The notes beneath the pieces were generated by a model. It saw nothing but the letters and a program-made list of their open reading frames with translations, was not told where the DNA came from and did no database searches. 64,000 nucleotides of DNA from Gracilimonas tropica DSM 19535. Its GTDB lineage: Bacteria; Bacteroidota; Rhodothermia; Balneolales; Balneolaceae. Below, piece by piece: positions 16,804 to 26,792 of this stretch. The stretch is taken from contig NZ_AQXG01000003.1 in assembly GCF_000375425.1 (NCBI RefSeq), positions 124,001 to 188,000 on the forward strand. The letters run 5' to 3'. Both the position numbers and the translations under genes were made by a program. The number at the start of each line of letters is the position of its first letter. Positions within the stretch are counted from its first letter, which is position 1.

Positions 16804-19800
16804 ATGAATGTGCTAAAACCAACGAATCTTTTATTCTTGGTCTTTTTGGGATTGTTTTCAGTGCAGTCTGCTGAAGCATCGTTCTTTACGATGATTCAGG
16901 ATACAGCTGAAGCAGATACTAATAAGATCAAAAAGGCCGAAAACGAACTTCCCATGGAACCCGGTCGGGTCGTAGAATTCTCCACCAATGAAGGCACGTG
17001 GATGTCGCTGGATGTGAGTCCGGATGGCCAACATATCGTCTTTGACCTGATGGGAGATATCTATCGAATACCTATGTCGGGCGGAAAGGCGGAACAGCTC
17101 ACTGATGGAATGGCTTTCGATACGCATCCGCGTTACAGCCCGGATGGCAAATACGTGTTGTTCACATCGGATGCTTCAGGCGAAGAAGACCTTTATTACG
17201 TAAATGTGGAAGACACTTCCGAGATCACTCAGATCACCAAAGGCGAAAATACTAGGTACACCAATGCGGTATGGACGCCCGACGGTGAGTATGTGGTGGC
17301 TTCCAAAGGCGGGCTTACCCCAAAACTTTGGCTCATTCATAAAGAAGGTGGAAGAGGAACGGCGATGATCGACGAACCCGGTTCCCTAAAGATCATCGAC
17401 CCTGCGATAACCCCGGATGGACGATATGTCTATTATTCACAACGCAACGGAGCCTGGAACTACAACGCTCAGCTTCCTCAATATCAGATCGGAGTGTACG
17501 ATCGTGAAGACGGATCTACCGATCGGGTAACTTCACGGTATGGCTCAGCTTTCACCCCAACCATTTCACATGATGGAAAGTGGATGGTGTACGGTTCCCG
17601 TTATGAAGATCAAACCGGTTTAGTGCTCCGTGACCTGGAAACGGGAGATGAGCGCTGGCTGGCGTATCCGGTTCAAAGAGATGAACAAGAATCTATCGCC
17701 ACGATGGGTGTACTGCCAGGAATGGCCTTTACGCCGGATAACAAGAATCTGCTAACTTCTTACAACGGAAAGATCTACAAGATCAATATTGAAAGCGGAG
17801 AAGAAACTGAAATCCCTTTTGAGGCCGATGTACACCTGGAGATTGGGCCGGAAGTATTCTTCAAATATCCTATTTCTGATGAGAAAGAAATAGTAGCCAC
17901 ACAGATTCGCGATGCGATGCCTTCTCCAAATGGAAAGCAATTAGCTTTTACGGTTTTGAATGATCTGTATGTTCAGGATCTGCCGGATGGCAAGCCTCGC
18001 AGGATCACAAATTCTGATGTAATCGAAGCGCAGCCGGCATGGTCCCCAAATGGAGAATGGATCGTTTATGCCACTTACGATGCGGAAGCAGGTGGAGCAT
18101 TGTACAAAGTGAATCCTAATGCGCGGCGGGTACGTCCCGAGAAGATCACCAGTGAGCCCGGTATTTACAGTGAACCGGCCTGGTCGTACAACAGTGATCG
18201 CATTGTAGCGCTGCGAGGTGATAATCGCAGTTACGAGCGTGCTTATGGTCCATTTGCCTTTGGTGCAAGTGATGAACTCATCTGGGTTGATGCGGATGGA
18301 GGTTCTAACAATTTCATAGCCAAAAGCAACGGCAGAGAAAATCCGCACTTCGTTAAATCCAATGATCGTATTTACCTGAACCGGGGCAACGGCACGCTGA
18401 TTTCCATGCGCTGGGATGGAACCGATGAAAAGGAGCATGTGCGAATCACCGGAATCACCACAGCAGGGTTTGGAACAATGGGTACAAATTATCCTTCTCC
18501 CGATATGCTTCATCCTGATGAAAATCCGGAGGAAAGCAATCCTCCTTCAAATGCCGGTTTGATTACAATGGCTCCCGAAGGAGATCAGGCTATGGCTCTA
18601 ATCAACAATGATATTTATGTGGTTACTGTGCCTAAAGTTGGGGGAGATACGCCCAATATTTCAGTTGCCAATCCGGATGGCGCTGCTTTCCCGGCCAGAA
18701 AATTGACAACCATTGGCGGACAATTCCCTCATTGGTCGGATAATGCTTCCAAAGTACACTGGTCCATCGGGCACGGTCATTTTATATATGATCTGGAAGC
18801 AGCTGAAGCTTATGAAGACAGTGTAGAAGCTGCTAAAGAGGCCGAAGCTGAAAAAGCGAAAGAAGAAGAAAAAATGAAGAAAGATGATGCCGATAACGAA
18901 GACGATTCTGCCAACGAGGAGGAAACCGAAGAAGCATCAGACAAAGAAGAGAAGAAAGAAGATGAAGGCTACAAGCCTGAAGAACTCAGCATTGAAGTGA
19001 TGATAGAACGGGACATTCCGGAAAGCAAGATCTTACTGCAGAATGCCCGTATCATCACCATGAACGGTGATGAGGTGATCGAAAATGGAGACATACTCAT
19101 CGAAAATAACCGTATTGTAGAAGTAGGAACTAATCTTGAGGCACCTAACGGAGCCGAAACCCGCGACCTTCGCGGTAAAACGGTTATCCCGGGTTTTGTA
19201 GATACTCACGCGCATTTAAGGCCAAGCTGGGGCATTCACAAACAACGCGTTTGGGGATATGCCGCTAACCTTGCTTATGGTGTAACCACTACCCGCGACC
19301 CCCAAACCGGAACCACCGATGTACTTACTTATTCCGATATGGTTGAAACTGGCATGATGGAAGGTCCGCGTATTTATTCTACCGGTCCGGGACTTGGGTA
19401 CTGGGCATATAACATCAAAAGCCTGGAGCACGCCAAGAATGTGATGAAGCAGTACAGCAAGTACTACGACACCAAGACCATCAAAATGTATTTGGCCGGC
19501 AACCGCGAACAGCGACAATGGATTCTGATGGCTGCCAAAGAGCAGAACATCATGCCTACCACAGAAGGGGCACTGGACTGGAAACTGAATATGACTCAGC
19601 TTATTGATGGTTACCCGGGTCATGAGCATTCCTTACCGATCTATCCGATCTACAATGATGTGGTTCACGTGACGTCGGAAGCGCAAATGGCCGTTACACC
19701 TACGCTGTTGGTTTCTTATGGGGGTCCGTGGGCAGAGAATTATTTCTATTCCCGGGAAAATCCATTTTTTGATGAGAAGCTCAGAACGTTTACTCCTTAT

Positions 19801-20277
19801 GAAGAACTGGCTTCCAAATCCCGAAGAAGACCCGGTTGGTTCCATGAAGATGAGCATGTATTTCAAAAGCATGCTGAGTTTTCCAAACATCTGAAAGAGG
19901 CCGGTGGATTATCCGGTGTGGGAAGTCACGGTCAGTTACAGGGACTCGGATATCATTGGGAACTGTGGGCAATGGCCTCAGGCGGTATGGATAATCATGA
20001 TGCTCTTCAGGTGGCTACTATAGACGGTGCAACTGCTATTGGCCTTGATGGTGATTTAGGATCTATTGAAGCCGGTAAATTAGCCGACTTGGTGATCCTG
20101 AATGAGAATCCACTGGAAGACCTCAGAAATACCAATACTATCGAAATGGTAATGAAAAATGGCCGTCTCTACAATGGCAATACGCTTGACCAAGTATATC
20201 CGCAGCAAGTCACGGCCGGGCCATTTGAATGGAATCACATAAACCCCGGAAAAGTAACTTTACCCGGTGTTGAATAA
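16804..20277 (+). CDS. exported TolB-like propeller fused to amidohydrolase
   Basis: 1157 residues. A signal peptide (about 1-25) is followed by an N-terminal PD40/TolB-like beta propeller with repeated SPDGKYVLFTS-type blades. A charged Glu/Lys/Asp-rich linker at about 660-725 precedes a C-terminal amidohydrolase domain. The latter has the metal-binding THAH (His802, His804) at the end of strand 1, a second site around GYPGHEHSLP, and the typical ending AGKLADLVILNENPLEDL. The family is annotated as amidohydrolase of unknown substrate, probably periplasmic. A good hairpin terminator follows, so it is a single-gene transcript. Confidence 0.88.
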   Translation: MNVLKPTNLLFLVFLGLFSVQSAEASFFTMIQDTAEADTNKIKKAENELPMEPGRVVEFSTNEGTWMSLDVSPDGQHIVFDLMGDIYRIPMSGGKAEQLTDGMAFDTHPRYSPDGKYVLFTSDASGEEDLYYVNVEDTSEITQITKGENTRYTNAVWTPDGEYVVASKGGLTPKLWLIHKEGGRGTAMIDEPGSLKIIDPAITPDGRYVYYSQRNGAWNYNAQLPQYQIGVYDREDGSTDRVTSRYGSAFTPTISHDGKWMVYGSRYEDQTGLVLRDLETGDERWLAYPVQRDEQESIATMGVLPGMAFTPDNKNLLTSYNGKIYKINIESGEETEIPFEADVHLEIGPEVFFKYPISDEKEIVATQIRDAMPSPNGKQLAFTVLNDLYVQDLPDGKPRRITNSDVIEAQPAWSPNGEWIVYATYDAEAGGALYKVNPNARRVRPEKITSEPGIYSEPAWSYNSDRIVALRGDNRSYERAYGPFAFGASDELIWVDADGGSNNFIAKSNGRENPHFVKSNDRIYLNRGNGTLISMRWDGTDEKEHVRITGITTAGFGTMGTNYPSPDMLHPDENPEESNPPSNAGLITMAPEGDQAMALINNDIYVVTVPKVGGDTPNISVANPDGAAFPARKLTTIGGQFPHWSDNASKVHWSIGHGHFIYDLEAAEAYEDSVEAAKEAEAEKAKEEEKMKKDDADNEDDSANEEETEEASDKEEKKEDEGYKPEELSIEVMIERDIPESKILLQNARIITMNGDEVIENGDILIENNRIVEVGTNLEAPNGAETRDLRGKTVIPGFVDTHAHLRPSWGIHKQRVWGYAANLAYGVTTTRDPQTGTTDVLTYSDMVETGMMEGPRIYSTGPGLGYWAYNIKSLEHAKNVMKQYSKYYDTKTIKMYLAGNREQRQWILMAAKEQNIMPTTEGALDWKLNMTQLIDGYPGHEHSLPIYPIYNDVVHVTSEAQMAVTPTLLVSYGGPWAENYFYSRENPFFDEKLRTFTPYEELASKSRRRPGWFHEDEHVFQKHAEFSKHLKEAGGLSGVGSHGQLQGLGYHWELWAMASGGMDNHDALQVATIDGATAIGLDGDLGSIEAGKLADLVILNENPLEDLRNTNTIEMVMKNGRLYNGNTLDQVYPQQVTAGPFEWNHINPGKVTLPGVE

Positions 20278-20304
20278 AATTTCACCAAGGCAATTGTAAA
20301 CTAT

Positions 20305-20335
20305 AAAAGGCTCTCGAAAGGGAGCCTTTTTTGTT
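20305..20335 (+). terminator. intrinsic terminator with GAAA loop
   Basis: An 11-bp stem with one G-T wobble, AAAAGGCTCTC (20305-20315) against 20320-20330, closes a GAAA tetraloop and runs into TTTTTT. It stands 27 bases after the amidohydrolase stop. Confidence 0.88.
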
Positions 20336-20477
20336 TGAGATGAATTCCAGCAAACAAGGATTGTTCTAATATCAAACCAACCATCTTGGGGAGCCTTCCA
20401 AACCCGGGAAAATTCTCTTTCTATCCCAATTGATTGATCAACAAGGAGATCTTGCAATACCTTAGCGGTTAATTTAG

Positions 20478-20507
20478 TTGAAATAGTGATTTATTGGTTT
20501 ATTTTAG
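20478..20507 (+). promoter_or_regulatory. Bacteroidota-type promoter candidate
   Basis: TTG at 20478-20480, 19 bases, then TATTTTAG at 20500-20507, one mismatch from TAnnTTTG. It lies 36 bases before the lipoprotein ATG and just after a terminator, where a promoter is expected. Confidence 0.4.
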
Positions 20508-20543
20508 AGAGACTTAAAAGAATCTTTTAACCAACATTCCGAT

Positions 20544-20960
20544 ATGAGAAAATTACTTTTATTCCTTTTCATTCCTTTTGCATTCATAAGTTGTGCAAAA
20601 AATTATTATACAAGCTATTCACCGAATACCGCAGATAAAGAATTTGGTAGCGTAATCGTAAAATTTTCAAATCCTGTTCAAAATGTGAATGCAACGATAA
20701 ATGGGAACCTGATCGCTGAAGATAAATTTACCAAACGCATTGAAGTAGATAGTTTGCCCGCAGGTGAGCATGAGATTAAAGTAATTGCCTCGAGCTGGGA
20801 ACTAAAAAGAGATATCAATAAGCTAGAAAATGTACATGTTGAGCCGCATACCAAAAGGACAATGTTGGTAGAAGTCCCTCCAAAAAGTACCGGTTATTGG
20901 ATCTATCAAACGGCTGCTTTTATGGTATCCTTTATTGCTTCATACTGGATATATCATTGA
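20544..20960 (+). CDS. small lipoprotein of unknown function
   Basis: 138 residues. The lipoprotein signal ends in ISCAKN (Cys17). The middle part (SVIVKFSNPVQNVNATINGNLIAED, LPAGEHEIKVIASSW) looks like a short beta-sandwich of the PEGA type, and the last 20 residues form a hydrophobic segment (AAFMVSFIASYWIYH) that may insert in a membrane. I do not recognise a named family. A second lipoprotein gene follows 65 bases downstream. Confidence 0.65.
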   Translation: MRKLLLFLFIPFAFISCAKNYYTSYSPNTADKEFGSVIVKFSNPVQNVNATINGNLIAEDKFTKRIEVDSLPAGEHEIKVIASSWELKRDINKLENVHVEPHTKRTMLVEVPPKSTGYWIYQTAAFMVSFIASYWIYH

Positions 20961-21025
20961 AAACGGCACTTTTGTCATGTTATATACACCTTTGCTGTAA
21001 CCACAACATCAAATATCATTTTGCC

Positions 21026-22153
21026 ATGTCTCGATCATATTGCCTTTTACCCATTATCATATATTTGTTCTTTATGTCCGGTTGTTCTTCAGAAGCAACT
21101 AAAGACCCGGCAATTGATTACTCCGAACTTCCTCTCATTAATACAGAAAAAGAATTCAGCATCAGTGCTTCAGATGACTTCATTCCGGCTCTGATTACAC
21201 GAATAATGGTGGCAGAGAATGGAGATATTCTGGTTAGTCAACGAAGCGATCGTACGATTACGCAATTTGACAGCTTGGGGAATTATATCGCCAGGGTAGC
21301 AGGGCCTGGTCGAGGTCCCGGTGAGCTAAGTGAATACCCAAACCCGCATTTTAATGGCCAAATTTTGGTAATGAGTAACAATCACGGGATGTTAACAGAA
21401 TATCAACCCAATAAAGAGGGTATTTTCGAGTACACCACCGACTATACTTTTCGGTTACCCGGGCCAATGAGAGGCATTCGTTCCGAAAAGGATTTCAGTT
21501 CCTTTTATGTACAGGTCGATTCAGCCCGAACTCCATTTGGAACTATTCCTCCCGAGTTTACCACCGATCTTGTACACCTGGTAAAAGTGGTGGCCGATAC
21601 CTTACAGGTAAAAGAAAGTATCTTGTCTTTAAGAAAACATTCAGCTTTTATAGAAATCTCTGATAATGGGAATAGAATGAGTTATGAGTATCTGCCTTAC
21701 CGCTATAATGATTATTTTACCCCACTGGAAAATCAAAAGATTTTGGTAGCAAGAACGGGAGAATCGCTTATCCAGATTTATGACAAAAATCTGCAGGTAG
21801 AACACGAGGTAAAACTTGATGTTAAAGACCGATTTATAACGGAAGCAGATATGGAATATCACTTTCCCGAATTGAGTCGTACTGAAAGAAGAGATCGGCG
21901 TAAACTTATTAAAGATATAAAGCCACCTTTTACAGGGGTAATTTTAGACGATCAAGATCGATTCTGGATTTGGACTGATGAAACTCAAGAGGGTAAAGAG
22001 ATGGTTATCCTAAATTATGAAGGAACGCCTTTGGGCCGAATGCTTTTACCTTCAGAAAGTTCTCTACAAGCCATTAGTAATGGAAAATTGTACACAGTAA
22101 ACCGAGAATCAGAAACAACCATTGAAGCATATTCTGTTTCTTTCAGTAACTAA
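21026..22153 (+). CDS. 6-bladed beta-propeller lipoprotein
   Basis: 375 residues from the ATG at 21026; the frame is open further upstream, but this ATG gives a proper lipoprotein signal with FMSGCSS (Cys near residue 20). The mature part has propeller-type segments (ILVSQRSDRTITQFDSLG, GPGRGPGELSEYPNP, and VILDDQDRFWIWTD) as in the BF2992-like 6-bladed beta-propeller family widespread in Bacteroidota. The role is unknown; probably periplasmic or surface-exposed. GPGRGPGE is a common hallmark of these proteins. Confidence 0.72.
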   Translation: MSRSYCLLPIIIYLFFMSGCSSEATKDPAIDYSELPLINTEKEFSISASDDFIPALITRIMVAENGDILVSQRSDRTITQFDSLGNYIARVAGPGRGPGELSEYPNPHFNGQILVMSNNHGMLTEYQPNKEGIFEYTTDYTFRLPGPMRGIRSEKDFSSFYVQVDSARTPFGTIPPEFTTDLVHLVKVVADTLQVKESILSLRKHSAFIEISDNGNRMSYEYLPYRYNDYFTPLENQKILVARTGESLIQIYDKNLQVEHEVKLDVKDRFITEADMEYHFPELSRTERRDRRKLIKDIKPPFTGVILDDQDRFWIWTDETQEGKEMVILNYEGTPLGRMLLPSESSLQAISNGKLYTVNRESETTIEAYSVSFSN

Positions 22154-22391
22154 AACCATTTTGGCATAAGAATGCAATGAAGATGAAATATATTCTTGCA
22201 TTACAAAAGTATTCACTTCCAAAATTATGTATTGAGCTTATATTTCTTTTATAGTCATATTAAAGATTAAATTACTGCAATTATTATATTTAACGTAGCA
22301 AATAAAAACTTTAAAACAACATAATTATGTGGTGTAGGTGTCAGGTGATTTTACTATATACCATTTCATATTAATTAATAGGGGTTGATAA
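22154..22391. other. AT-rich 238-base spacer
   Basis: I see no gene and no strong hairpin here. AATGCAA and TTGCATT near 22172-22200 form a loose inverted pair. GGGG 8 bases before the next ATG may serve as a ribosome-binding site. A promoter for the following two genes is expected in this stretch, but I cannot place one convincingly. Confidence 0.4.
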
Positions 22392-22778
22392 ATGGCTGAT
22401 AACAAAATACCTCACGGACATAGTTTTAAGTTTAAGGGTTTTGAAAACGATGAAATAGAGTATATGCTTTTGAAAAAGGGCAGTGTTTCAAAACCACCTC
22501 CGTATAAAGGAAATATAATAGATGAAAAGGTTTCTATAGAACCTGATCACGATATCCTGGTAATAAGACAACGATTTAAAAACAACAAAAGAGACGCTTT
22601 TCAGGTGAGTGAGAGAACAAGTAAAGTTCGCCTGACCGGTAACCAATATGGAATAGAAAAGAAAAAAGGAAAAGTTTACAGTATAACTGTATTTGATATT
22701 GCTAAGAGTAAAAAAAAGGATCTTAACGATCACGATGTAGATATTGAACCTCCTCAGAACCCTATTCCACTACACTAA
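22392..22778 (+). CDS. hypothetical protein, operon partner of sensor kinase
   Basis: 128 residues, Lys-rich, with no signal peptide or membrane segment. Not recognised. It contains paired beta-like stretches (HGHSFKFKGFENDEIEYMLLKKG, KVRLTGNQYGIEKKKGKVYSITVFDI) and a Pro-rich C-terminus. It ends 12 bases before the sensor kinase start and is presumably cotranscribed. Base composition is more AT-rich than the window average, as is that of the following gene. Confidence 0.55.
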   Translation: MADNKIPHGHSFKFKGFENDEIEYMLLKKGSVSKPPPYKGNIIDEKVSIEPDHDILVIRQRFKNNKRDAFQVSERTSKVRLTGNQYGIEKKKGKVYSITVFDIAKSKKKDLNDHDVDIEPPQNPIPLH

Positions 22779-22790
22779 AGCTAATTATTT

Positions 22791-25670
22791 GTGAAGGAAT
22801 TTCTGGTTAGTATTTGCATAAGCCTTTTTGTAGCCAGTATTGGATATGGGCAATCTTTTAAAGGATTTCCTGCAATCAAAAACTTTACTTCCGGTGAATA
22901 CGATGGAAGCGTCCAAAATTGGGACTTTGCGGAAGATTCAAACGGGGTTTTATATATATCCAATTTGCAAAACATCATTAAATATGATGGGGTGAACTGG
23001 CTGGATATTTCAGTGCCAAACAGCCGTTCTTATTCCATCCATTTAGCCGAAAATAATCGCTTGTTTGTTGGAGGGGTAAACGAATTCGGCTATTTGGGCC
23101 CTCCAAAAGACAGCACGCTCACAGTAGAGCAGTATTACTCTCTCAGATCACTCATCCCTGATTCATTAGAGGTCGGCCGTATATTTGATATAACCTCAAG
23201 CGGAAATGATATTTACTTTCAAACCAGCGAAATTTTGATTCGTTATGATGGAAGTAAAGCCGATTATTTTTTACCTGAAAAAGCATTCTCCTATGTTTTT
23301 AATTATAAGGGGGAAATTTACGTAAGGGAGGCTTTAGAAGGACTAAAAAAAGTAGATGGAGATTCGCTTGTACTTGTCCCAGATGGAGAATATTTCGCAG
23401 AAAGAAACATCTTTAGCTATATAGGCCATCCACAAAAAGATCTTTTTTGTGAATACATGCAATGCAGTGAATTTGTGAATGGCTCATTCCGGCTGGTAAA
23501 TATGGAGGTGAATGCCTATTTGAAAACCAATTACATGGATGAAGCCATCGTTTTGCAGGATGAAACCCTTTTGTTCGCAACTCGCCTGGGTGGACTTGTC
23601 CATACAACCGTAGATGGCAAAATTTTACAGATCATTGATGAAGATAAAGGGCTTATCAGTAATATGATTTATGGAATTTATGAAGACAAAAACGGGAGTG
23701 TTTGGGCAGCTACCGTTAATGGGATCTCACGAATAGATTTTGAATTACCCCTTCGCTTTTATGATGAGAGATCTGGAATTTCCAAGGATATCCTGAAGAT
23801 CACAGAACACCGAAATAACTTAATTTTTGGCACAACCGATAAGGCCTATCATATAAATAGTGACCATGAAATTGAGACCTACACCTTTACGGGAATGTGT
23901 TCTGATGATATCACTGTAAATAATATTTTTTATTTGATCTGCGACCAGAATATCCATTATTACGATGGTACAAACTATACTGCTCTTCAGGAGATTCAAG
24001 CCTATAAAATAGCATTGCTCAAACAACCAAATATGGTGTTTTTTGGAAATGCATCTGGTTTCAATGTGGCAGCTTTGAATAGAGAAAACTATAGAGTTTT
24101 ATATCAGTTAACTGATCTCACAATTCTTCCAAATTCAATTTTGGTGGACGAAAGTAATACTATTTGGGTTGGCAGTAACATCGGCCTCAATAAAATTGAC
24201 TTAGAGTGGGAGGGAGATACCGTTATTGGGCATAAGTTAGAGCATTATTTTATCGACGTTAAAAACATCTATGATGATAAGCGTAGCTACGTAACTTCTT
24301 TAGGAGGTGAACCTGCTTTTTTAACCTGGGGAAAAGGAATACAACGTTACGACACTCAGGATCAAAAAATGGTTCAGGATTTGAGATATGGAAGTTCTTT
24401 CTCAGATACCTCAAAACAATTTTATTTAGCCGAAGAAGATCTTGAAGGAAATATTTGGTTTAGGTACGACAGTGAATATCAAGCGGCTTTGAAGGCTGAA
24501 AATGGGGACTATAAAAATTATCAAGGGCCTCTTAGGTTAATTGATCACCAGCAAAGTAATGACATTTACACACGAGATGAGCAATTTATTTGGTTTGGTA
24601 CGGATCAGGGAGCTGTCAGATATCAAAAGCATCATACGTTTGATCATCGTTTTCCATTTCATACCCAAATAAATAAGGTTTTGGTAAAGAACGACTCCCT
24701 CATTAACGGAGGCTCAAAAAACCAACGTACTGTTTTAGCTTATAAAGATAATGAAATGCGTTTCACATATGCTGCAGCAAGCTATTTTTCGCCTAAAGAA
24801 ACAGAATACCGCTCCAGGCTTGAGGGTTTTGAAGAAAATTGGGGAATTTGGACGAATGAATCTTTCAAAGACTACACCAACATTCCCGAAGGAGATTATA
24901 CATTCAAAGTACAAGCCCGAAATGTATTTGGAGAAATCAGTGAATCTGCCGGCTACTCATTTTCTATTTTGCCCCCATGGTACCGGACCTGGTGGGCTTA
25001 TTTATTATATACGGCTTTCATAGCAGGAGTTTTATATACTGCTTATAAAATTCGGGTCAATCAACTTTTACGGGTAGAGCGCATCAGAAATCATATTGCC
25101 AGCGACCTCCATGATGAAGTAAGTGCTACGCTTTCAAGTATCACCTACTTTGTGCAAGCCATTGAAAGCGATAAAGTAAAAGGTGATAAACATCGTTTTT
25201 TGAAGTTAATTTCGGGAAGTGCAGGCGATGCAAAAGAAAAGATCACCGATATTGTATGGGCTATTAATCCAGAGCACGATGACTGGCAAAGTTTTCTTTC
25301 TAAATGCAGAAGATACGCCTCCGATCTTTTTGAGAGCAAGGAAATCAGTTACAGCCTAAAGATCGATGAATACATCCCGGGCAAGTTAGACATGCAACTC
25401 AGACAGCATTTATGGCTTTTATTTAAGGAAATGATCACAAACGTGGCCCGACACTCTGATGCAAAAAATGTGGATATCATCATGAGATATGAGCAAGCCC
25501 ACTTCAAGCTGGTGGTACAGGATGACGGGAGAGGGATGGATGTGGATCAAGTTCAAAAAGGAAATGGATTGGTTAATATCCAAAAAAGAGCCGAGCAGAT
25601 CGGGGCTGATATTAACCTGAAGACATCCGCTGGATTTGGTACACGATGGAACTTAAAAGTGCCGGTTTGA
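22791..25670 (+). CDS. periplasmic-propeller sensor histidine kinase (Reg_prop/Y_Y_Y type)
   Basis: 959 residues from a GTG start. Order: signal peptide, a long propeller region with repeats such as GIYEDKNGSVWAATVNGISRID (about 30-640), a Y_Y_Y immunoglobulin-like domain (about 650-722), one membrane helix at about 733-750, a HisKA_3 domain with phospho-acceptor His774 in DLHDEV, and a HATPase with N box NVARHSDA, DDGRGM and GLVNIQKRA. It would sense an extracytoplasmic cue and phosphorylate a NarL-type regulator. None is encoded next to it. Confidence 0.88.
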   Translation: MKEFLVSICISLFVASIGYGQSFKGFPAIKNFTSGEYDGSVQNWDFAEDSNGVLYISNLQNIIKYDGVNWLDISVPNSRSYSIHLAENNRLFVGGVNEFGYLGPPKDSTLTVEQYYSLRSLIPDSLEVGRIFDITSSGNDIYFQTSEILIRYDGSKADYFLPEKAFSYVFNYKGEIYVREALEGLKKVDGDSLVLVPDGEYFAERNIFSYIGHPQKDLFCEYMQCSEFVNGSFRLVNMEVNAYLKTNYMDEAIVLQDETLLFATRLGGLVHTTVDGKILQIIDEDKGLISNMIYGIYEDKNGSVWAATVNGISRIDFELPLRFYDERSGISKDILKITEHRNNLIFGTTDKAYHINSDHEIETYTFTGMCSDDITVNNIFYLICDQNIHYYDGTNYTALQEIQAYKIALLKQPNMVFFGNASGFNVAALNRENYRVLYQLTDLTILPNSILVDESNTIWVGSNIGLNKIDLEWEGDTVIGHKLEHYFIDVKNIYDDKRSYVTSLGGEPAFLTWGKGIQRYDTQDQKMVQDLRYGSSFSDTSKQFYLAEEDLEGNIWFRYDSEYQAALKAENGDYKNYQGPLRLIDHQQSNDIYTRDEQFIWFGTDQGAVRYQKHHTFDHRFPFHTQINKVLVKNDSLINGGSKNQRTVLAYKDNEMRFTYAAASYFSPKETEYRSRLEGFEENWGIWTNESFKDYTNIPEGDYTFKVQARNVFGEISESAGYSFSILPPWYRTWWAYLLYTAFIAGVLYTAYKIRVNQLLRVERIRNHIASDLHDEVSATLSSITYFVQAIESDKVKGDKHRFLKLISGSAGDAKEKITDIVWAINPEHDDWQSFLSKCRRYASDLFESKEISYSLKIDEYIPGKLDMQLRQHLWLLFKEMITNVARHSDAKNVDIIMRYEQAHFKLVVQDDGRGMDVDQVQKGNGLVNIQKRAEQIGADINLKTSAGFGTRWNLKVPV

Positions 25671-25700
25671 TCCTATAAAAAAGAGCTAGAAACCCATCAT

Positions 25701-26768
25701 TCAAAGTTTATTACCATTCATATGATCTAATACTTGTCCGTCATTGGTATGATATTCTCGCATCAGATCAGCCGTCAGGCAGGAGTGAATAGGAAATATT
25801 TGGATGGTTTCGCCTATATTGATCTTCTTGAATACCTCATTACTGCATTGTATGATGCCATGTTCCTGGGAAAGGCTTTTGAGGTATGTCTCCTTGGAAA
25901 GATATTTGAGCATCGGTTCGCCAAAGCTTTTGATGCCCCCAATTTCAATAAAGTCTTTGGAGAAATGGACGGCCCCTCCATGAATCAGAACCTGATTTCG
26001 GTCTGGGAATTTCTCAATAACCGGACATTCCATGTATACCGCAATCTCATTGGGAGAACACGAGCCGATCTCTACCTGCATCCAGTCGTAAAAAACGAAA
26101 TTACCCGGGCTGAGCTGATCTGCCGGTCCAAAATCATCCAATACACTGCAGGAAGGAGTATCCCCAAAACAAATAGGAAGACCCGGAAAATGATCCTTCA
26201 ATCCTTGCAGCTGACCGAGCGCTTTGGATGAAATTTCTTTAACCTCTTCAGCCGAACGGGATTGATAAGTATGTCCTGCATGGCAATAAAATCCGGCCGG
26301 ATAGAAATGCTCCGATTCCTCAATAGCTGATAAAACGTTTTGGATGGTATCGGTTTCAGATACCGGAATTCCACTGCGCCCGTAATCAGGATCGATCTCA
26401 ATATATAGCCCCATTTCCTGAGCCATTTTACGGTCCAATAGCCTCACTACTTCCGCGGAAATAATCAGTGTTTTCAGAGAAGCTTGCTGGGCTATATTGT
26501 CATAATATGAAGTAGCTAATACATTGGCGGGGAATGCAATAGTGATATCATCCCAACCGTCATTCAGGAAATATTCAGCCATTTTGACAGATGAAACCGT
26601 AATCCCTGAAACTCCAAATTCCCGAAACATTCGTCCAATTTTATGCGATTGGTGTGTTTTGAAATGAGGTCGGAATTCCAGGGAATGATCCGTTGTCTTT
26701 CCGGCCATTCGTTGGATGTTTGACCGAACGATATCAAGATCAACAAAAAGGGTAGGGAACGGCTTCAT
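25701..26768 (-). CDS. DSD1-family PLP enzyme (D-threonine aldolase / D-serine dehydratase-like)
   Basis: 355 residues. An alanine-racemase-type N-terminal barrel with the PLP lysine in RPHFKTHQ near residue 38, followed by a beta domain ending in FPIHSCLTADL, where His and Cys match the zinc ligands of D-serine dehydratase. Such enzymes cleave D-threonine or deaminate D-serine; sequence alone does not decide which. It ends 30 bases from the convergent sensor kinase and lies downstream of an acid phosphatase gene on the same strand. Confidence 0.82.
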   Translation of the reverse strand: MKPFPTLFVDLDIVRSNIQRMAGKTTDHSLEFRPHFKTHQSHKIGRMFREFGVSGITVSSVKMAEYFLNDGWDDITIAFPANVLATSYYDNIAQQASLKTLIISAEVVRLLDRKMAQEMGLYIEIDPDYGRSGIPVSETDTIQNVLSAIEESEHFYPAGFYCHAGHTYQSRSAEEVKEISSKALGQLQGLKDHFPGLPICFGDTPSCSVLDDFGPADQLSPGNFVFYDWMQVEIGSCSPNEIAVYMECPVIEKFPDRNQVLIHGGAVHFSKDFIEIGGIKSFGEPMLKYLSKETYLKSLSQEHGIIQCSNEVFKKINIGETIQIFPIHSCLTADLMREYHTNDGQVLDHMNGNKL

Positions 26769-26792
26769 TTTGCGGAAATTTTAGGCTTGTGA

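Noticed and set aside
17941-18513. A 190-codon minus-strand open frame inside the amidohydrolase gene
   Set aside because: Antisense to a clear propeller region, no motif and no start context; a shadow frame.
20897-21025. N-terminal extension of the 6-bladed propeller lipoprotein
   Set aside because: It overlaps the previous gene and would hide the lipoprotein signal that starts at 21026.
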